DNA of 64,000 nucleotides. Source: Vibrio sp. CK2-1. GTDB lineage: Bacteria > Pseudomonadota > Gammaproteobacteria > Enterobacterales > Vibrionaceae. The stretch is taken from assembly GCF_021726515.1 (NCBI RefSeq), contig NZ_JAKKCJ010000005.1, positions 62,001 to 126,000 on the forward strand, read 5' to 3'. This document shows, piece by piece, positions 26,116-35,874 of this stretch. Each line of letters starts with the position of its first letter. The stretch's first letter is position 1. A program made the translations under genes and the position numbers. The notes below the pieces were generated by a model. That model was not told the DNA's origin. It ran no database searches and was given only the letters and a program-made list of their open reading frames with translations.

Positions 26116-29100
26116 TTAAGTGGTGATAAGCGTTTGTAGCTTCTCGCGACAAGCCAATAATTGCTGTCGTTGAGGCGTTTCTGATGACGTATGCTGTAAA
26201 ATATAGTCAATGGTATTCAGTACGGTACGCCAGCGAGGGGTTTTCGGTAAGGTTTCGATTCTTAGGTACTTATCTAACGTTCGAGTTTGCAAAGTACTAC
26301 GGTCAAGATATACGCGCCATAAGCCACTTTGTTCCGCTAAATTAAACTTAGTTTGGCCGCTATCTGATTCCCAATAATCCAATGCGCAGTTCATCGTCTC
26401 GACTAGTATTTCACGCATTACCTGCTGTTTGTCTTCGCTTTTGTTTGACACTTTATCGGCTAGACGTGTGAATTCTCCGCCTAACTCTTTTAATTGCTGG
26501 AGTTTGTTTTTATCCCCTTCAAAGGCGTAGCTTGAAAGGGCTTCAATTGCCGTTTCTAGGTTATCAATGCGTTGAGCATTCACGCCACCGCCTACGTTGA
26601 ATATGTAGATGTATTTCAAGCCAGAACCTTCGGGTAAGGTTAAAATATCGGTCTTGATATGCTCTCTCTTATCTTCAATGAAAATATCGACTTCACCGCA
26701 GAAATGCTCTTGAGCGGTCTTAAGAAATTTCGGTGCGATAATTTCATCGGCTTGAGAGCGTTTAAGTTGTTCTGGAGTTCGCCTAAATAGCTTGGCTGCT
26801 GAATCATTGGCAAAGCGCACTCGACCATCCTCTCGAACGCAAATGATGGCTTCTGGTGCTGATTCTAGTTGCTCTAGTAAGCGACCTTGAGTTTCCAGCA
26901 AGCTAGCTTCTACTTGTTCACGAATTCGTAACTCTTGTTGTAATTGAGCATTTTCAAGTCGGCGAATTTCCGCTTTACTCGCCGTTAAATGCGCACGAAT
27001 ACGAGCTGCCAGCTCTTGCTTGTTAAAAGGCTTGGTGAGGTAGTCGTTTGCCCCGCAATCGAAACCTTTGATCCTGTCATTGGTTTGGCTTAATGCGGTT
27101 AATAAAATAACGGGGAGTTGGCCATGATCATATTGTTGGCGGATTTCTTGGCAGGCTTCATAACCACTCATGCCCGGCATCATAATATCGAGCAACACCA
27201 ATTCAGGCTTTTCTTCTTCAATTAATTGGATGGCACTCAGCCCATCACTCGCAGTACGAACTCGGTAGCCTTCTAAGCGCAAGAAGCTATCTAAAATTTG
27301 CAGGTTGACCGGTTCATCATCAGCAACGACTAATAGTGGCCCATCTGGATTTTGCGGTAAGGATGAATCATCAATATTGACAAAGTTATGCGCATCCGGC
27401 ACCTGAAAGTGACTCTGTAATTCATCTTGTTGATAATGGTCAATTTGCTGCTGGTTTGCGATAGGCAAAGAGAAACTAAAGGTTGTTCCCACCATTGGCT
27501 GGCTACTGACATATAGAGTGCCACCCATAAGCTCAATTAATTGACGACTAATCGACAACCCAAGCCCCGCACCTTGGCGATAACGGCTGGCATCTTGTCC
27601 TGCTTGAATCAGTGGCTCAAAAATATGTTCTAGCTGATCGGCAGGAATGCCTTGTCCGGTATCGACGACTTGGATACGGACTTTTTGTTCTAGTACGGTT
27701 GCCGAGATGATGATCTTACCTTCGGAGGTATATTTAATGGCATTACCGACCAAGTTATACAGTACTTGCTCTAAGCGTTGAGCATCCGCTAATACTAGAG
27801 GCAACTCTTGTGGCGTTTGATTAATAATGCGAATTGGTTTGCTACCCAGCAGGTGCTTAGATAACTCTAATACCAGTTGAGTGGTGGCTGCTAAATCAAC
27901 CGTAGTAGTTTGAATATCAAGATTGCCATAACGCATTTTATGGTAATCCAATAAATCATCGACCAGAGTGGCTAAGCGTTGGCCGCTATTGATGATTATT
28001 GAAAGTTGATGCTTTTGATTGGCAGGAATCGGGCCGTTGGCTCCTGAGTTTAATGCTTCAGCAATCCCGACCATGCCATGTAGAGGGGTTCGTAATTCAT
28101 GTGAAGTGGTCGCCAAAAACTCATCTTTTAATTTATTGGCTAGATGTAACTCATCATTTTGTTGGCGGATGATCTTGATATTGTCTTCAAGCTTAGTGTT
28201 TTGGTCGCCGATTAATTCTATCTTATCTTTGATTGAACGCTGCATACGAGCAAAGCTAGTGGCGAGTCGGCCTATCTCATCTTTACGATCAATATTAATA
28301 ATATCTTGTGATAAATCACCAGCGGAGACTCTTTCTGCCACCCAAGTTAATTTAAGCAAAGGTCGGGTAATAAAGTTCGACAGGTAGTGGGAACAGATAA
28401 ACACCACAATAATGCCAATCAGCATCACAATGTAAAAAATATGCTTTAACTGTTGAACGCGTGCGTAGGCATCTTTTTCTGGTAATTCAATGACTAAAGC
28501 CCAAGTTTTACCTTGAATTTTGATTGGGGTATAAGCTGCAATAATTTCTTCATCGAGGCTGTTGGTAAAAGAGCCTACCGCTGTTTGTCCGGCTAACGCT
28601 TTTGTGACGACTTCATTACTGGCATTAATTTGCTCGGAGGTGATCCCTTGGATCTTGGCTTGCTGATCGGTGCCAACCAGTAACTTGGTCACATCCTTAT
28701 TATTGTCTGCCACTGTGCTGGTTAAGGCAGTGCTTGGCAATTTAAACATCGCATAACTGTGTAAGTAGCCTTGCTGAATGATCGGCGCGCCAATCCACAG
28801 AATCTGTTCGCCATTTTGATTGGAAAAGTCAGACAAGATAATAGGGGTGTAGTCTTCGTTATTTTTACGAGACTCTTTAACGGTTGCGATCAGCTGTTGA
28901 AAGGTTGTACCTAAAGGCGAATCTTTATACTTACCTGAAATCAAGTTAGTGCCAAATTCATCGTTCTTGTTAACTGAATAAGCAACGTCACCTTCTAGAT
29001 CAACCAATAAGATATCGGTGAAATCAGAGCGTTTTAGAATATCAACATAAGCCCAGTGATAACGTTTATGCAGCAATCGATAACGCTCTGTGCTGGCATA

Positions 29101-29499
29101 GTTAGGTGATTCTGGCAATACCGAGGTTTTTATTTGATCGCCAGAGCCAGGAATATAACGTTGTTGCGCATTTGTGCGAGCTTGCTCTGGTGTGTCGCCT
29201 AGTTTGTTAAATGCACTTATTAGGCCATAAAAGCGCCCACCGCTTGCGTAGGCTAGCTCTGAGCGCACCATACCCATCACTTCGGACTCTTTAGATTTTA
29301 AATAATCGTTAATTTGTTGTTTTTTCGTGTCGCGAACTGAGGTCAAATATGAGGTGCTTTGTTCTTGTAGGTCTTGGGTGTGAGAATGAAGGAAAAACAG
29401 ACCAATAATCGTGAGAGGGGTAAGACTTAAAACCAGAAAGGCCACCATTAAAGTGTGTTGAAGTCTTTGAAATTTATGAGTCTTATTGGACTTAAACAT
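26116..29499 (-). CDS. chiS: Hybrid sensor histidine kinase / transcription regulator ChiS
   Basis: Membrane-bound regulator of chitin utilisation, 1127 residues. Domains in order: a membrane helix (about 17-37), a periplasmic Cache-like sensor domain (40-345), a second helix (352-375), HAMP (375-430), HisKA with His467 in TSHELRTPLHG, the ATPase domain (NLVGNAIKYTSEG, DTGQGIPA, GAGLGLSISRQ), a receiver with Asp771 in LLDIMMPGMSG, a PAS-like segment (about 878-970) and a C-terminal helical region. These residues correspond within two positions to His469 and Asp772 of V. cholerae ChiS, which binds DNA directly through its C-terminal part while still in the membrane and is repressed by CBP. The gene ends 867 bases upstream of the CBP gene on the same strand and has its own terminator. 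Confidence 0.94.
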   Translation of the reverse strand: MFKSNKTHKFQRLQHTLMVAFLVLSLTPLTIIGLFFLHSHTQDLQEQSTSYLTSVRDTKKQQINDYLKSKESEVMGMVRSELAYASGGRFYGLISAFNKLGDTPEQARTNAQQRYIPGSGDQIKTSVLPESPNYASTERYRLLHKRYHWAYVDILKRSDFTDILLVDLEGDVAYSVNKNDEFGTNLISGKYKDSPLGTTFQQLIATVKESRKNNEDYTPIILSDFSNQNGEQILWIGAPIIQQGYLHSYAMFKLPSTALTSTVADNNKDVTKLLVGTDQQAKIQGITSEQINASNEVVTKALAGQTAVGSFTNSLDEEIIAAYTPIKIQGKTWALVIELPEKDAYARVQQLKHIFYIVMLIGIIVVFICSHYLSNFITRPLLKLTWVAERVSAGDLSQDIINIDRKDEIGRLATSFARMQRSIKDKIELIGDQNTKLEDNIKIIRQQNDELHLANKLKDEFLATTSHELRTPLHGMVGIAEALNSGANGPIPANQKHQLSIIINSGQRLATLVDDLLDYHKMRYGNLDIQTTTVDLAATTQLVLELSKHLLGSKPIRIINQTPQELPLVLADAQRLEQVLYNLVGNAIKYTSEGKIIISATVLEQKVRIQVVDTGQGIPADQLEHIFEPLIQAGQDASRYRQGAGLGLSISRQLIELMGGTLYVSSQPMVGTTFSFSLPIANQQQIDHYQQDELQSHFQVPDAHNFVNIDDSSLPQNPDGPLLVVADDEPVNLQILDSFLRLEGYRVRTASDGLSAIQLIEEEKPELVLLDIMMPGMSGYEACQEIRQQYDHGQLPVILLTALSQTNDRIKGFDCGANDYLTKPFNKQELAARIRAHLTASKAEIRRLENAQLQQELRIREQVEASLLETQGRLLEQLESAPEAIICVREDGRVRFANDSAAKLFRRTPEQLKRSQADEIIAPKFLKTAQEHFCGEVDIFIEDKREHIKTDILTLPEGSGLKYIYIFNVGGGVNAQRIDNLETAIEALSSYAFEGDKNKLQQLKELGGEFTRLADKVSNKSEDKQQVMREILVETMNCALDYWESDSGQTKFNLAEQSGLWRVYLDRSTLQTRTLDKYLRIETLPKTPRWRTVLNTIDYILQHTSSETPQRQQLLACREKLQTLITT

Positions 29500-29742
29500 G
29501 ATGATACTGCTTGCCTGTTCTAGGTGAATAACTTAAAAAAGCTGACTAAAGTTACTTGAGCTTAGTTTAGCTTAGGTCTAATAAAGAAGACACACTGTAG
29601 ATAATATGCCTTTTTACTATTTTATGCGCGAATAGTTAAGCAAACTTGATTTTCGACAGTAAAAAAGGTGATCGACCGCTATGAATACCAATAAATTGTC
29701 AAAATAATAAATGCTCAAAGTCGTGGGCTAGGTACAGATAAT
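29500..29742. other. Gap between rsmC terminator and chiS
   Basis: About 240 bases upstream of chiS with no convincing gene. The chiS promoter should be here, but no clear -35/-10 pair was recognised. Confidence 0.5.
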
Positions 29743-29776
29743 AAAAAACGTGATATTTGGGAGTTCAAATATCACG
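29743..29776 (-). terminator. Intrinsic terminator after rsmC
   Basis: CGTGATATTTG and CAAATATCACG form a perfect 11-bp stem around six bases; on the minus strand TTTTTT follows directly. It lies 27 bases after the rsmC stop. Confidence 0.9.
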
Positions 29777-29802
29777 CTATCAGAGTCAATTGAGGTGTGA
29801 GG

Positions 29803-30825
29803 TTATTTCTGGGCGGAGTATATTGAGAATTTGGTATTTTTATCCAGTGTGACGCACTCGCCAAAAGCCTTTTGAATAATCGGAGGGTATTTTAGAAAGT
29901 TATTGGCCACTATGATCATTTTACCGGCATGAGATATGTAGTTCGGCGCTTGGGAAAGCAAGTTTTCTGCTGCAGAATAATTGGTATCCAGCCCTGAATG
30001 GAAAGGTGGGTTACTAATTAAGTAGTCATACTTTCCTGTGATATCGGAATAGATATCTGAGGCAAATACCGTTCCTTTTAAGCCGTTTGCTTGTAAGGTT
30101 GCTTTACTTGATTCAATCGCAAGCGCGCTGATGTCGCACATTTCCAGTGAGATGTTCGGGTTACGAGTCGCCATAACACTGCCGATTACGCCCGCACCAC
30201 AACCAAAATCGAGTACTCGACCTTTTAATTTAGGTAAGGTTGCTAGTAGTAGTTCACTACCTTTATCAAATTCACCATGGCTAAATACACCCGGTAAACT
30301 TTTAATGGTTAAGGTATCTTGGCCTATGGTAATCGGGTAGCTCTTATACCATTCCGATAGAGTGAAAGGTTTCGCTGGAGTCTGGCATTGTCCCCAATAA
30401 AATGAACAACGTCTGGCTGAGTCATACTTTTTGATGATGCCATATTGGCTAAACATCTTTTCGATACTTTTCACACCAGAGCGGTTTTCACCAACGACAC
30501 AGATTTCGGTATCGACACCAAGTTTGTCCATTAACATCGCTAGTAGATATTCAGCTTCGGTTTTTGCTTTTGGCCAATATAACAGCAGCATATCGGCTTT
30601 GGTTTCCGCTTCTAATTGTGCGCCAAAATAAGACTGAATATTCGCCGTTTTTTCAAATTGCTTATGGTAACCATAGTGAGTAGTAAAGATGGATACCGAT
30701 TCACAGTGCTTAGCCAATTCAAGACAGAATAAATCTTCCGCTTCGCCGGCAATTAAAACATGCTTACCGTGAAAGTACTCGAGTTGACGTTGGGCGATCT
30801 GGCTTGGCGCTGTGTATGTGGACAT
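29803..30825 (-). CDS. rsmC: 16S rRNA (guanine(1207)-N(2))-methyltransferase RsmC
   Basis: SAM-dependent methyltransferase that modifies G1207 of 16S rRNA in the 30S subunit. The 340 residues have the RsmC layout: an N-terminal degenerate methyltransferase domain with [11 protein letters not shown] and [15 protein letters not shown], and a C-terminal active domain with [18 protein letters not shown], the SAM motif [12 protein letters not shown] and the catalytic ISNPPFH. The start at MSTYTAPSQ is preferred; an in-frame codon 69 bases upstream would add residues that do not resemble the family. A single gene with its own terminator. Confidence 0.95.
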   Translation of the reverse strand: MSTYTAPSQIAQRQLEYFHGKHVLIAGEAEDLFCLELAKHCESVSIFTTHYGYHKQFEKTANIQSYFGAQLEAETKADMLLLYWPKAKTEAEYLLAMLMDKLGVDTEICVVGENRSGVKSIEKMFSQYGIIKKYDSARRCSFYWGQCQTPAKPFTLSEWYKSYPITIGQDTLTIKSLPGVFSHGEFDKGSELLLATLPKLKGRVLDFGCGAGVIGSVMATRNPNISLEMCDISALAIESSKATLQANGLKGTVFASDIYSDITGKYDYLISNPPFHSGLDTNYSAAENLLSQAPNYISHAGKMIIVANNFLKYPPIIQKAFGECVTLDKNTKFSIYSAQK

Positions 30826-30842
30826 GAATATTCTACCTAGTA

Positions 30843-30877
30843 ATAAAACAGGCCTGATTTTCTCATAATCAGGCCTG
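30843..30877 (-). terminator. Intrinsic terminator after the AI-2E family gene
   Basis: CAGGCCTGAT and ATCAGGCCTG form a perfect 10-bp stem around nine bases; on the minus strand TTTTATTA follows. It lies between the AI-2E family gene and rsmC. Confidence 0.9.
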
Positions 30878-30910
30878 GATACCAATCGAAACAATAATAG
30901 AGAGCGTGGC

Positions 30911-31996
30911 TTAGCTATTGTCTTGCATATTGAGGAAGTGCTTAAATTCTTCTTCGTACATTTTAAATAGCACCATGGTTATCGCAAAAATGAGCGGGCC
31001 GTAGATCAAACCGATCAAGCCAAATAGCTGAATACCACCTAGTAGGGCAAAGAAGATCATCAAGGTATCCATACCTGCACTACCTTGCATTAATAATGGG
31101 CGCAATAGGTTATCGATGGAACCAATCACGGCAATTCCCCATACCACAATGAAAATCGCCCAGGTGATCTCTCCGGTGAAAAACAGATAGGCTGCTGCCG
31201 GTACCCAAACTAATGCGGTTCCGACTACTGGAATGAAAGAGGCCGCCCCGATCATGGTGCCTAAAAATAGACCGGGTAGTCCAACAATCCAGAATGCCAA
31301 TCCACCAACCACCCCTTGGGCTATCGCGGTTAAGAAGGAGCCAAGTACAGCAGATTTAGAAACTTGCTCAATCTCGCTTAATAGACGATCTTCTTGGCTG
31401 CGTGATAACGGCAGAATATGTCGCATACCATCTACCAATCTTTCTTGATCGCGCAGTAAAAAGAACAATACAAACAGCATCAAAAAGAAGTTCATAATAA
31501 AGTTGGTAGCATCACCCAAAATCCCGGCACTGATAGAGACTAAAGTGCTTCCGAATTGAGAGATAAATCTTGCCGCGCGCTGAGCTAATTGCTGAGGATC
31601 GATATTATCAAAAGGTAGATAATGATTAATGATACTTAAACCTTTCACCACATAAGGTTGAGCCAATGCTTCTTGAATACCGCCATGGGTCGCCCAAGCA
31701 TAGACGGTTTGCGATAAGTTGGCTCCTTGCTGAACGATCGAGGCAAAAATGGCGAGCAAAGGAAGTACGATCACAAAGGTCAGTAATAAGCAGGAAAGAA
31801 AAGCGGTGCTATTCCGGTGGTTTGGCCAGCGTAAATTTAATTTATTGTGTAATGGGAACACTAACAAAGAAATAATAAATGCCATGATGATCGAGTTTAG
31901 ATAAGGCGTGATCAATAAGTAGCAGGCATAAGCAGCGCAAAGTAGGGCAATGATCAGCACCCAATGTGTGGCTGTCATTCTAAATTTTGTGGGCAT
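30911..31996 (-). CDS. AI-2E family transporter / PerM-like permease
   Basis: Inner-membrane protein of 361 residues, family AI-2E_transport (YdiK/PerM/TqsA relatives), with about eight hydrophobic segments. Family features seen are two N-terminal helices, a long middle region with [20 protein letters not shown], the glycine-rich [23 protein letters not shown] and the C-terminal [13 protein letters not shown]. It most resembles YdiK-type proteins, whose substrate is unknown; the autoinducer-2 name should not be taken as a function. AAGGAAG lies five bases before the chosen ATG; an upstream ATG at 32023 lacks such a site. Confidence 0.85.
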   Translation of the reverse strand: MPTKFRMTATHWVLIIALLCAAYACYLLITPYLNSIIMAFIISLLVFPLHNKLNLRWPNHRNSTAFLSCLLLTFVIVLPLLAIFASIVQQGANLSQTVYAWATHGGIQEALAQPYVVKGLSIINHYLPFDNIDPQQLAQRAARFISQFGSTLVSISAGILGDATNFIMNFFLMLFVLFFLLRDQERLVDGMRHILPLSRSQEDRLLSEIEQVSKSAVLGSFLTAIAQGVVGGLAFWIVGLPGLFLGTMIGAASFIPVVGTALVWVPAAAYLFFTGEITWAIFIVVWGIAVIGSIDNLLRPLLMQGSAGMDTLMIFFALLGGIQLFGLIGLIYGPLIFAITMVLFKMYEEEFKHFLNMQDNS

Positions 31997-32147
31997 GGAT
32001 CTTCCTTGCGTAATGGTAGTCATCAGGAGTATGTTGTTACCAAAAGATAAGCGGTAACATTATCGCTATTATAATGGCGACAATTGGTAATGTGATCAAT
32101 CGAAGATTTGAGATAGCGGTGTTAATGAATACGATGGGGGTATAGTG

Positions 32148-32261
32148 ATGGGCTGTTGTGATAATAAAAATGGCTGTAAGAGTAAATCGAAGAAGTCGAT
32201 TCCATGGTTTGCGTTATTGATTTCAGTATTGGCTATTTTAGTGGTGCTTAATTGGCATTAA
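32148..32261 (+). CDS. Cysteine-rich single-pass membrane microprotein (37 aa)
   Basis: A short frame reading MGCCDNKNGCKSKSKKSIPW and then about 17 hydrophobic residues ending in VVLNWH. Three cysteines and a basic stretch precede one predicted membrane helix, giving an N-in, C-out orientation by the positive-inside rule. GGGGG lies about eight bases before the ATG, a TATAAT lies at 32070-32075, and an intrinsic terminator follows the stop codon, so the region has the parts of an expressed gene. It is convergent with hemL. I do not recognise a family. The Cys-Cys pair could bind metal or a haem-pathway ligand, but that is speculation. Coding status is likely, not certain. Confidence 0.55.
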   Translation: MGCCDNKNGCKSKSKKSIPWFALLISVLAILVVLNWH

Positions 32262-32276
32262 TGAGTGGCTGGTAAA

Positions 32277-32310
32277 TAAAAAGCGCTAGAGCAACTCTAA
32301 CGCTTTTCTT
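32277..32310. terminator. Bidirectional terminator between the microprotein gene and hemL
   Basis: AAAAGCGCTAGAG pairs with CTCTAACGCTTTT (one mismatch) around a three-base loop, with T-rich sequence on both strands. Confidence 0.8.
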
Positions 32311-32333
32311 CATTGACTTCTGGAACCGCGAGA

Positions 32334-33626
32334 TTACTTATCTTCAGCCATCACAGCAAAGCAACGTTCAGCCGCTTCAATAGTCGCTTCAATTTCACGT
32401 GATGAGTGAGCCAGTGACATAAAGCTTGCTTCAAATGCTGAAGGTGCAAGGTAAATACCGTGCTCTAGCATTAAGTGGAAGAAACGTTTAAAGCGCTCAG
32501 TATCACACTTGGTCACATCTTCGTAGCAGGTAATGGTTTTTTGCTCGGTAAAGAAGAAACCAAACATGCCACCAACACGGTTAACGGTAAATGGAATACC
32601 ATACTTTTCAGCCGCTTTCTTTAAGCCTTTGGTTAACTGTTTGGTTCGCTTAGCAAGGCGAGCTTCATTTTCTTCACCTTGTAACTCTTTTAAGCAAGCT
32701 AGACCCGCCGCCATTGCGATTGGGTTACCTGATAACGTACCTGCTTGGTAAACAGGGCCAGTTGGTGCGATATATTGCATAACATCTTTACGACCACCGA
32801 AAGCACCGACAGGCATACCGCCACCAATGATTTTTCCAAGGGTCGTTAAGTCAGGTTTAATATCGTAGTAATCTTGTGCGCCACCTTGAGCAACACGGAA
32901 ACCTGTCATTACTTCATCAAAGATCAGTAGTGCTTTGTGCTCGTCACAAATGTCACGTAGACCTTCTAGGAAGCCTTCAACCGGTGGAATGCAGTTCATG
33001 TTGCCGGCAACAGGCTCAACAATGATACAAGCGACTTGCTCAGGATTAGCTTCAAATAAAGCGCGTACCGAGTCTAAATCATTAAAGGTTGCGGTTAAGG
33101 TGTGCTTAGCAAAATCAGCAGGAACACCTGGAGAGCTAGGTTGACCTAGCGTTAATGCGCCAGAACCCGCTTTTACTAATAAGCTATCTGCATGACCGTG
33201 ATAGCAACCTTCAAATTTTAGGATTTTATCGCGACCAGTAAAGCCACGCGCTAAACGAATCGCGCTCATGGTTGCTTCAGTACCAGAGCTTACCATGCGA
33301 AGTTGTTCCATTGATGGCACCATCTCTGAAACTAACTCGGCCATTTTGATTTCAGTTTTGGTCGGAGCGCCAAAGCTTAAGCCGCGTTCTGCTGCTTTGA
33401 TAACGGCATTGCGAATCGCTGAATTATTATGGCCAAGGATCATCGGGCCCCAAGAACCCACGTAATCAATATAAGCTTTGCCATCGGCATCAAAAATTAA
33501 TGCACCATCAGCACGTTCAATAAATAGGGGATCACCACCCACACCGTTAAAGGCTCTTACTGGAGAGTTAACGCCGCCTGGAATGGTTTGTTGGGCTTTT
33601 TGGTATAGTTCAGCAGACTTGCTCAT
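32334..33626 (-). CDS. hemL: Glutamate-1-semialdehyde 2,1-aminomutase
   Basis: PLP enzyme that makes 5-aminolevulinate from glutamate-1-semialdehyde in the C5 route to haem. The 430 residues open with [20 protein letters not shown] like E. coli HemL, and the PLP-binding lysine is Lys265 in [14 protein letters not shown], the same number as in E. coli. [10 protein letters not shown] provides the aspartate that contacts the cofactor. AAGGA precedes the ATG. It is divergent from erpA with about 370 bases between them. Cytoplasmic. Confidence 0.97.
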   Translation of the reverse strand: MSKSAELYQKAQQTIPGGVNSPVRAFNGVGGDPLFIERADGALIFDADGKAYIDYVGSWGPMILGHNNSAIRNAVIKAAERGLSFGAPTKTEIKMAELVSEMVPSMEQLRMVSSGTEATMSAIRLARGFTGRDKILKFEGCYHGHADSLLVKAGSGALTLGQPSSPGVPADFAKHTLTATFNDLDSVRALFEANPEQVACIIVEPVAGNMNCIPPVEGFLEGLRDICDEHKALLIFDEVMTGFRVAQGGAQDYYDIKPDLTTLGKIIGGGMPVGAFGGRKDVMQYIAPTGPVYQAGTLSGNPIAMAAGLACLKELQGEENEARLAKRTKQLTKGLKKAAEKYGIPFTVNRVGGMFGFFFTEQKTITCYEDVTKCDTERFKRFFHLMLEHGIYLAPSAFEASFMSLAHSSREIEATIEAAERCFAVMAEDK

Positions 33627-33867
33627 GCTCTATCCTTAAATAATGCTATTTCTTTGCTGCTCTATCGGCTGAAAAGTCAGAGCTCGAGCAGATGAGATAA
33701 TTTCAGTCGCATTGTATCTAAGCTGACGAGTTTTGCACTTTTTTCACCGAGGTTTTTGGCTATGGTTGGGATTTTCGGAGAAAAGGTCTAGTTTTTAGTA
33801 GAAAAAAGCCAATCCTGTTTCTGTTAAGTTACTTGGGTCTAGTTTAATTTTGATTAACTCACGATGA
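33627..33867. other. Divergent gap upstream of hemL and erpA
   Basis: No gene is seen here. The hemL promoter must lie in this stretch, but no clear core elements were recognised. The erpA promoter follows at 33868-33900. Confidence 0.5.
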
Positions 33868-33900
33868 ATACTTGAACGATAAGGTCAGGTATTAGATAAT
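33868..33900 (+). promoter_or_regulatory. erpA promoter with an overlapping IscR type 1-like site
   Basis: TTGAAC (33872-33877) and GATAAT (33895-33900) are spaced by 17 bp. The same stretch, 33868-33892, matches the 25-bp IscR type 1 consensus (ATA-N-TTGA... GTCAGGTAT) at 21 positions by hand count. An IscR-bound cluster would be expected to repress here. Confidence 0.7.
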
Positions 33901-33998
33901 CAAGCTATCTGAAATTCATTTCAATGATGAAGTGTGTTCTACCCAAATCGTCGTGCCAAGTAGATAACTTGGTAACAACGCTAATGAGAGAGGTCGTC

Positions 33999-34340
33999 AT
34001 GAGCGATGAGCAATTACCATTATCTTTTTCTGACACTGCTGCGTCTCGCGTTAAAATGCTGATTTCTGAAGAAGAAAATCCAGATCTAAAATTGCGCGTG
34101 TATATTACTGGTGGCGGTTGTAGTGGTTTCCAATACGGCTTTACTTTTGATGAGAAGGTAAATGACGGCGATATGACTATTGTTAAGCAAGGTGTGACAC
34201 TGGTGGTGGACCCTATGAGCTTACAGTACCTAATTGGTGGTGTGGTTGACTATACCGAAGGTCTTGAAGGTTCTCGCTTCTTCGTGAACAACCCAAATGC
34301 AACGACAACTTGCGGTTGTGGCGCATCATTTAGCGTTTAA
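33999..34340 (+). CDS. erpA: Iron-sulfur cluster insertion protein ErpA
   Basis: A-type carrier that hands Fe-S clusters to target proteins, including isoprenoid-synthesis enzymes. The protein is 113 residues, against about 114 for E. coli. The three cluster cysteines are in [11 protein letters not shown] and in the C-terminal [17 protein letters not shown] lies before the ATG at 33999; in-frame codons from 33924 would add a non-conserved 25-residue extension and are rejected. It stands alone behind a promoter carrying an IscR-like site. Confidence 0.95.
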   Translation: MSDEQLPLSFSDTAASRVKMLISEEENPDLKLRVYITGGGCSGFQYGFTFDEKVNDGDMTIVKQGVTLVVDPMSLQYLIGGVVDYTEGLEGSRFFVNNPNATTTCGCGASFSV

Positions 34341-34382
34341 TCGCGAGACTTAAGCTCAAGAAATTTATAAATAGTTTCAAGT

Positions 34383-34422
34383 AAAATGCCCAGTTGATAA
34401 TTAAATCAACTGGGCATTTTTT
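34383..34422. terminator. Bidirectional terminator between erpA and the M23 peptidase gene
   Basis: AAAATGCCCAGTTGAT and ATCAACTGGGCATTTT form a perfect 16-bp stem around AATTAA, with T tracts on both strands. Confidence 0.95.
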
Positions 34423-34445
34423 ATTTAAGGGTATATCAGCTTTGA

Positions 34446-35735
34446 TTATTTATCTTGAGCAATTAAACGATGATCGTACTGGTTTAACTTATCAAGTTGC
34501 TGCTTGGCAAGTTTAACAAAGCGAGTTTTCTTATCACCAGTTAATGATCTCGATTGAGGTAAATCCACCGTTCTAGGGTTCTTATGTATGCCATGAACCA
34601 AAAATTCATAGTGTAAGTGAGGGCCGGTGACGCGTCCGGTTCCCCCCAATGTCCCTATGGTATCGCCTTGCTTCACTCGTTGACCGGTTTTCACTAAGCG
34701 CTTTTTCATGTGTAAGTATTTGGTGATATAGGTATTGCTGTGGCGTAAAAACACGTAATTACCGTTAAATTGGTTATAACCGGCTTTTTCGACAATACCA
34801 TCACCAGCCGCCCAGATCGGTGTGCCCACTGGAGCTGCATAGTCGGTGCCTCGGTGTGCAACTACTTTACCTGTCACTGGGTGGCGACGAGTTGGGTTGA
34901 AATTAGAGGTTACGCGACGAAAATCAATCGGTGAACGCAGAAAGGCTTTTTTCATTGCTCGACCATCTGGGCCGTAATAGTTGCCATCTTCTGGATTGAG
35001 AACCGCTTCAAATGTTGTGCCTTGGTTAGTAAACACTGCCGCCAGAATCTTTCCGCCACCAATATTTTTGCCTTCGACAAATTGCTCTTCAAATAACACT
35101 TTAAAATTATCACCGGAACGAATATCCAGTGCGAAATCGATATCCCAACCAAAGATACCAGCCAATGACATTATTTGGTTTGCCGTTAATCCAGATGTCA
35201 CCGCAGCATTCCAGAAATTAGAAGTAATGGTCGCTTCCGCATGGTTAAAATGTTTGTTGATTTCTTTTTTCTCAATATGCGAGCGAAAGCCATCTTTGGT
35301 TTTTGAGATACGGAAAGATTCATAAGCTGAGATTGGTCGGATCAACTGAGTAAACTCATGGTCTTCATTAAAACCAAAAACCAGTTTATCGCCAGGGCGT
35401 AGTCGTGAAAGTTGGTTCTCAATTTCTTCATTAGAAGAGACTAATTGATAGAGTAATTGAGCCGATAACCCAATACGGTTGAACAATAATGAAGTGCTTT
35501 CACCCGGTTTTACTGTGTAAGTTTCCCAGTCTGTAAATACCTTTGGTGGGCTTTGCTGAATAAAGGTGTCTTCAGGAATAACCAGTGGGTAGTGTTTGCC
35601 GACTTTTAAGCGAGGCTCATGTTGGGTTAACTCTTCCATATCAGGTAAGGAAAACGTCACGATAACGGTTAAAGCACTGATAAACCCGATCAGTGCTTTA
35701 TGAAAAATAGGTAGTTGGCTAATGAATGCGCGCAT
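34446..35735 (-). CDS. shyC: Murein DD-endopeptidase, M23 family (ShyC-like)
   Basis: Cell-wall hydrolase of 429 residues that cleaves peptidoglycan cross-links during growth. An N-terminal hydrophobic anchor (about 8-28) is followed by a LysM-like region (YTVKPGESTSLLFNRIGLS), a Csd3-like domain and the M23 domain with the zinc motifs HRGTDYAAP (HxxxD) and PHLHYEF (HxH). All catalytic residues are present. In V. cholerae the gene beside tyrS is shyC, one of three such endopeptidases, and the position matches. No strong ribosome-binding site was seen before the ATG. The symbol comes from synteny; the enzyme class is certain. Confidence 0.85.
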   Translation of the reverse strand: MRAFISQLPIFHKALIGFISALTVIVTFSLPDMEELTQHEPRLKVGKHYPLVIPEDTFIQQSPPKVFTDWETYTVKPGESTSLLFNRIGLSAQLLYQLVSSNEEIENQLSRLRPGDKLVFGFNEDHEFTQLIRPISAYESFRISKTKDGFRSHIEKKEINKHFNHAEATITSNFWNAAVTSGLTANQIMSLAGIFGWDIDFALDIRSGDNFKVLFEEQFVEGKNIGGGKILAAVFTNQGTTFEAVLNPEDGNYYGPDGRAMKKAFLRSPIDFRRVTSNFNPTRRHPVTGKVVAHRGTDYAAPVGTPIWAAGDGIVEKAGYNQFNGNYVFLRHSNTYITKYLHMKKRLVKTGQRVKQGDTIGTLGGTGRVTGPHLHYEFLVHGIHKNPRTVDLPQSRSLTGDKKTRFVKLAKQQLDKLNQYDHRLIAQDK

Positions 35736-35874
35736 TATTAAAAAAAATTCTGTTATTAAGGCAATTAATTGCTCGGAAAAATAAGATGAGTCAGTCTAAC
35801 TGGTTTCCAAAAACAGCGCTATTGCGTATTATGTTCTGATACGTATTTTTACAGAATTGTTGGAGTAAACCTAA

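Noticed and set aside
28019-28387. Forward frame of 122 codons inside chiS
   Set aside because: Shadow of the chiS HAMP/HisKA coding sequence on the other strand; chiS is intact with all motifs.
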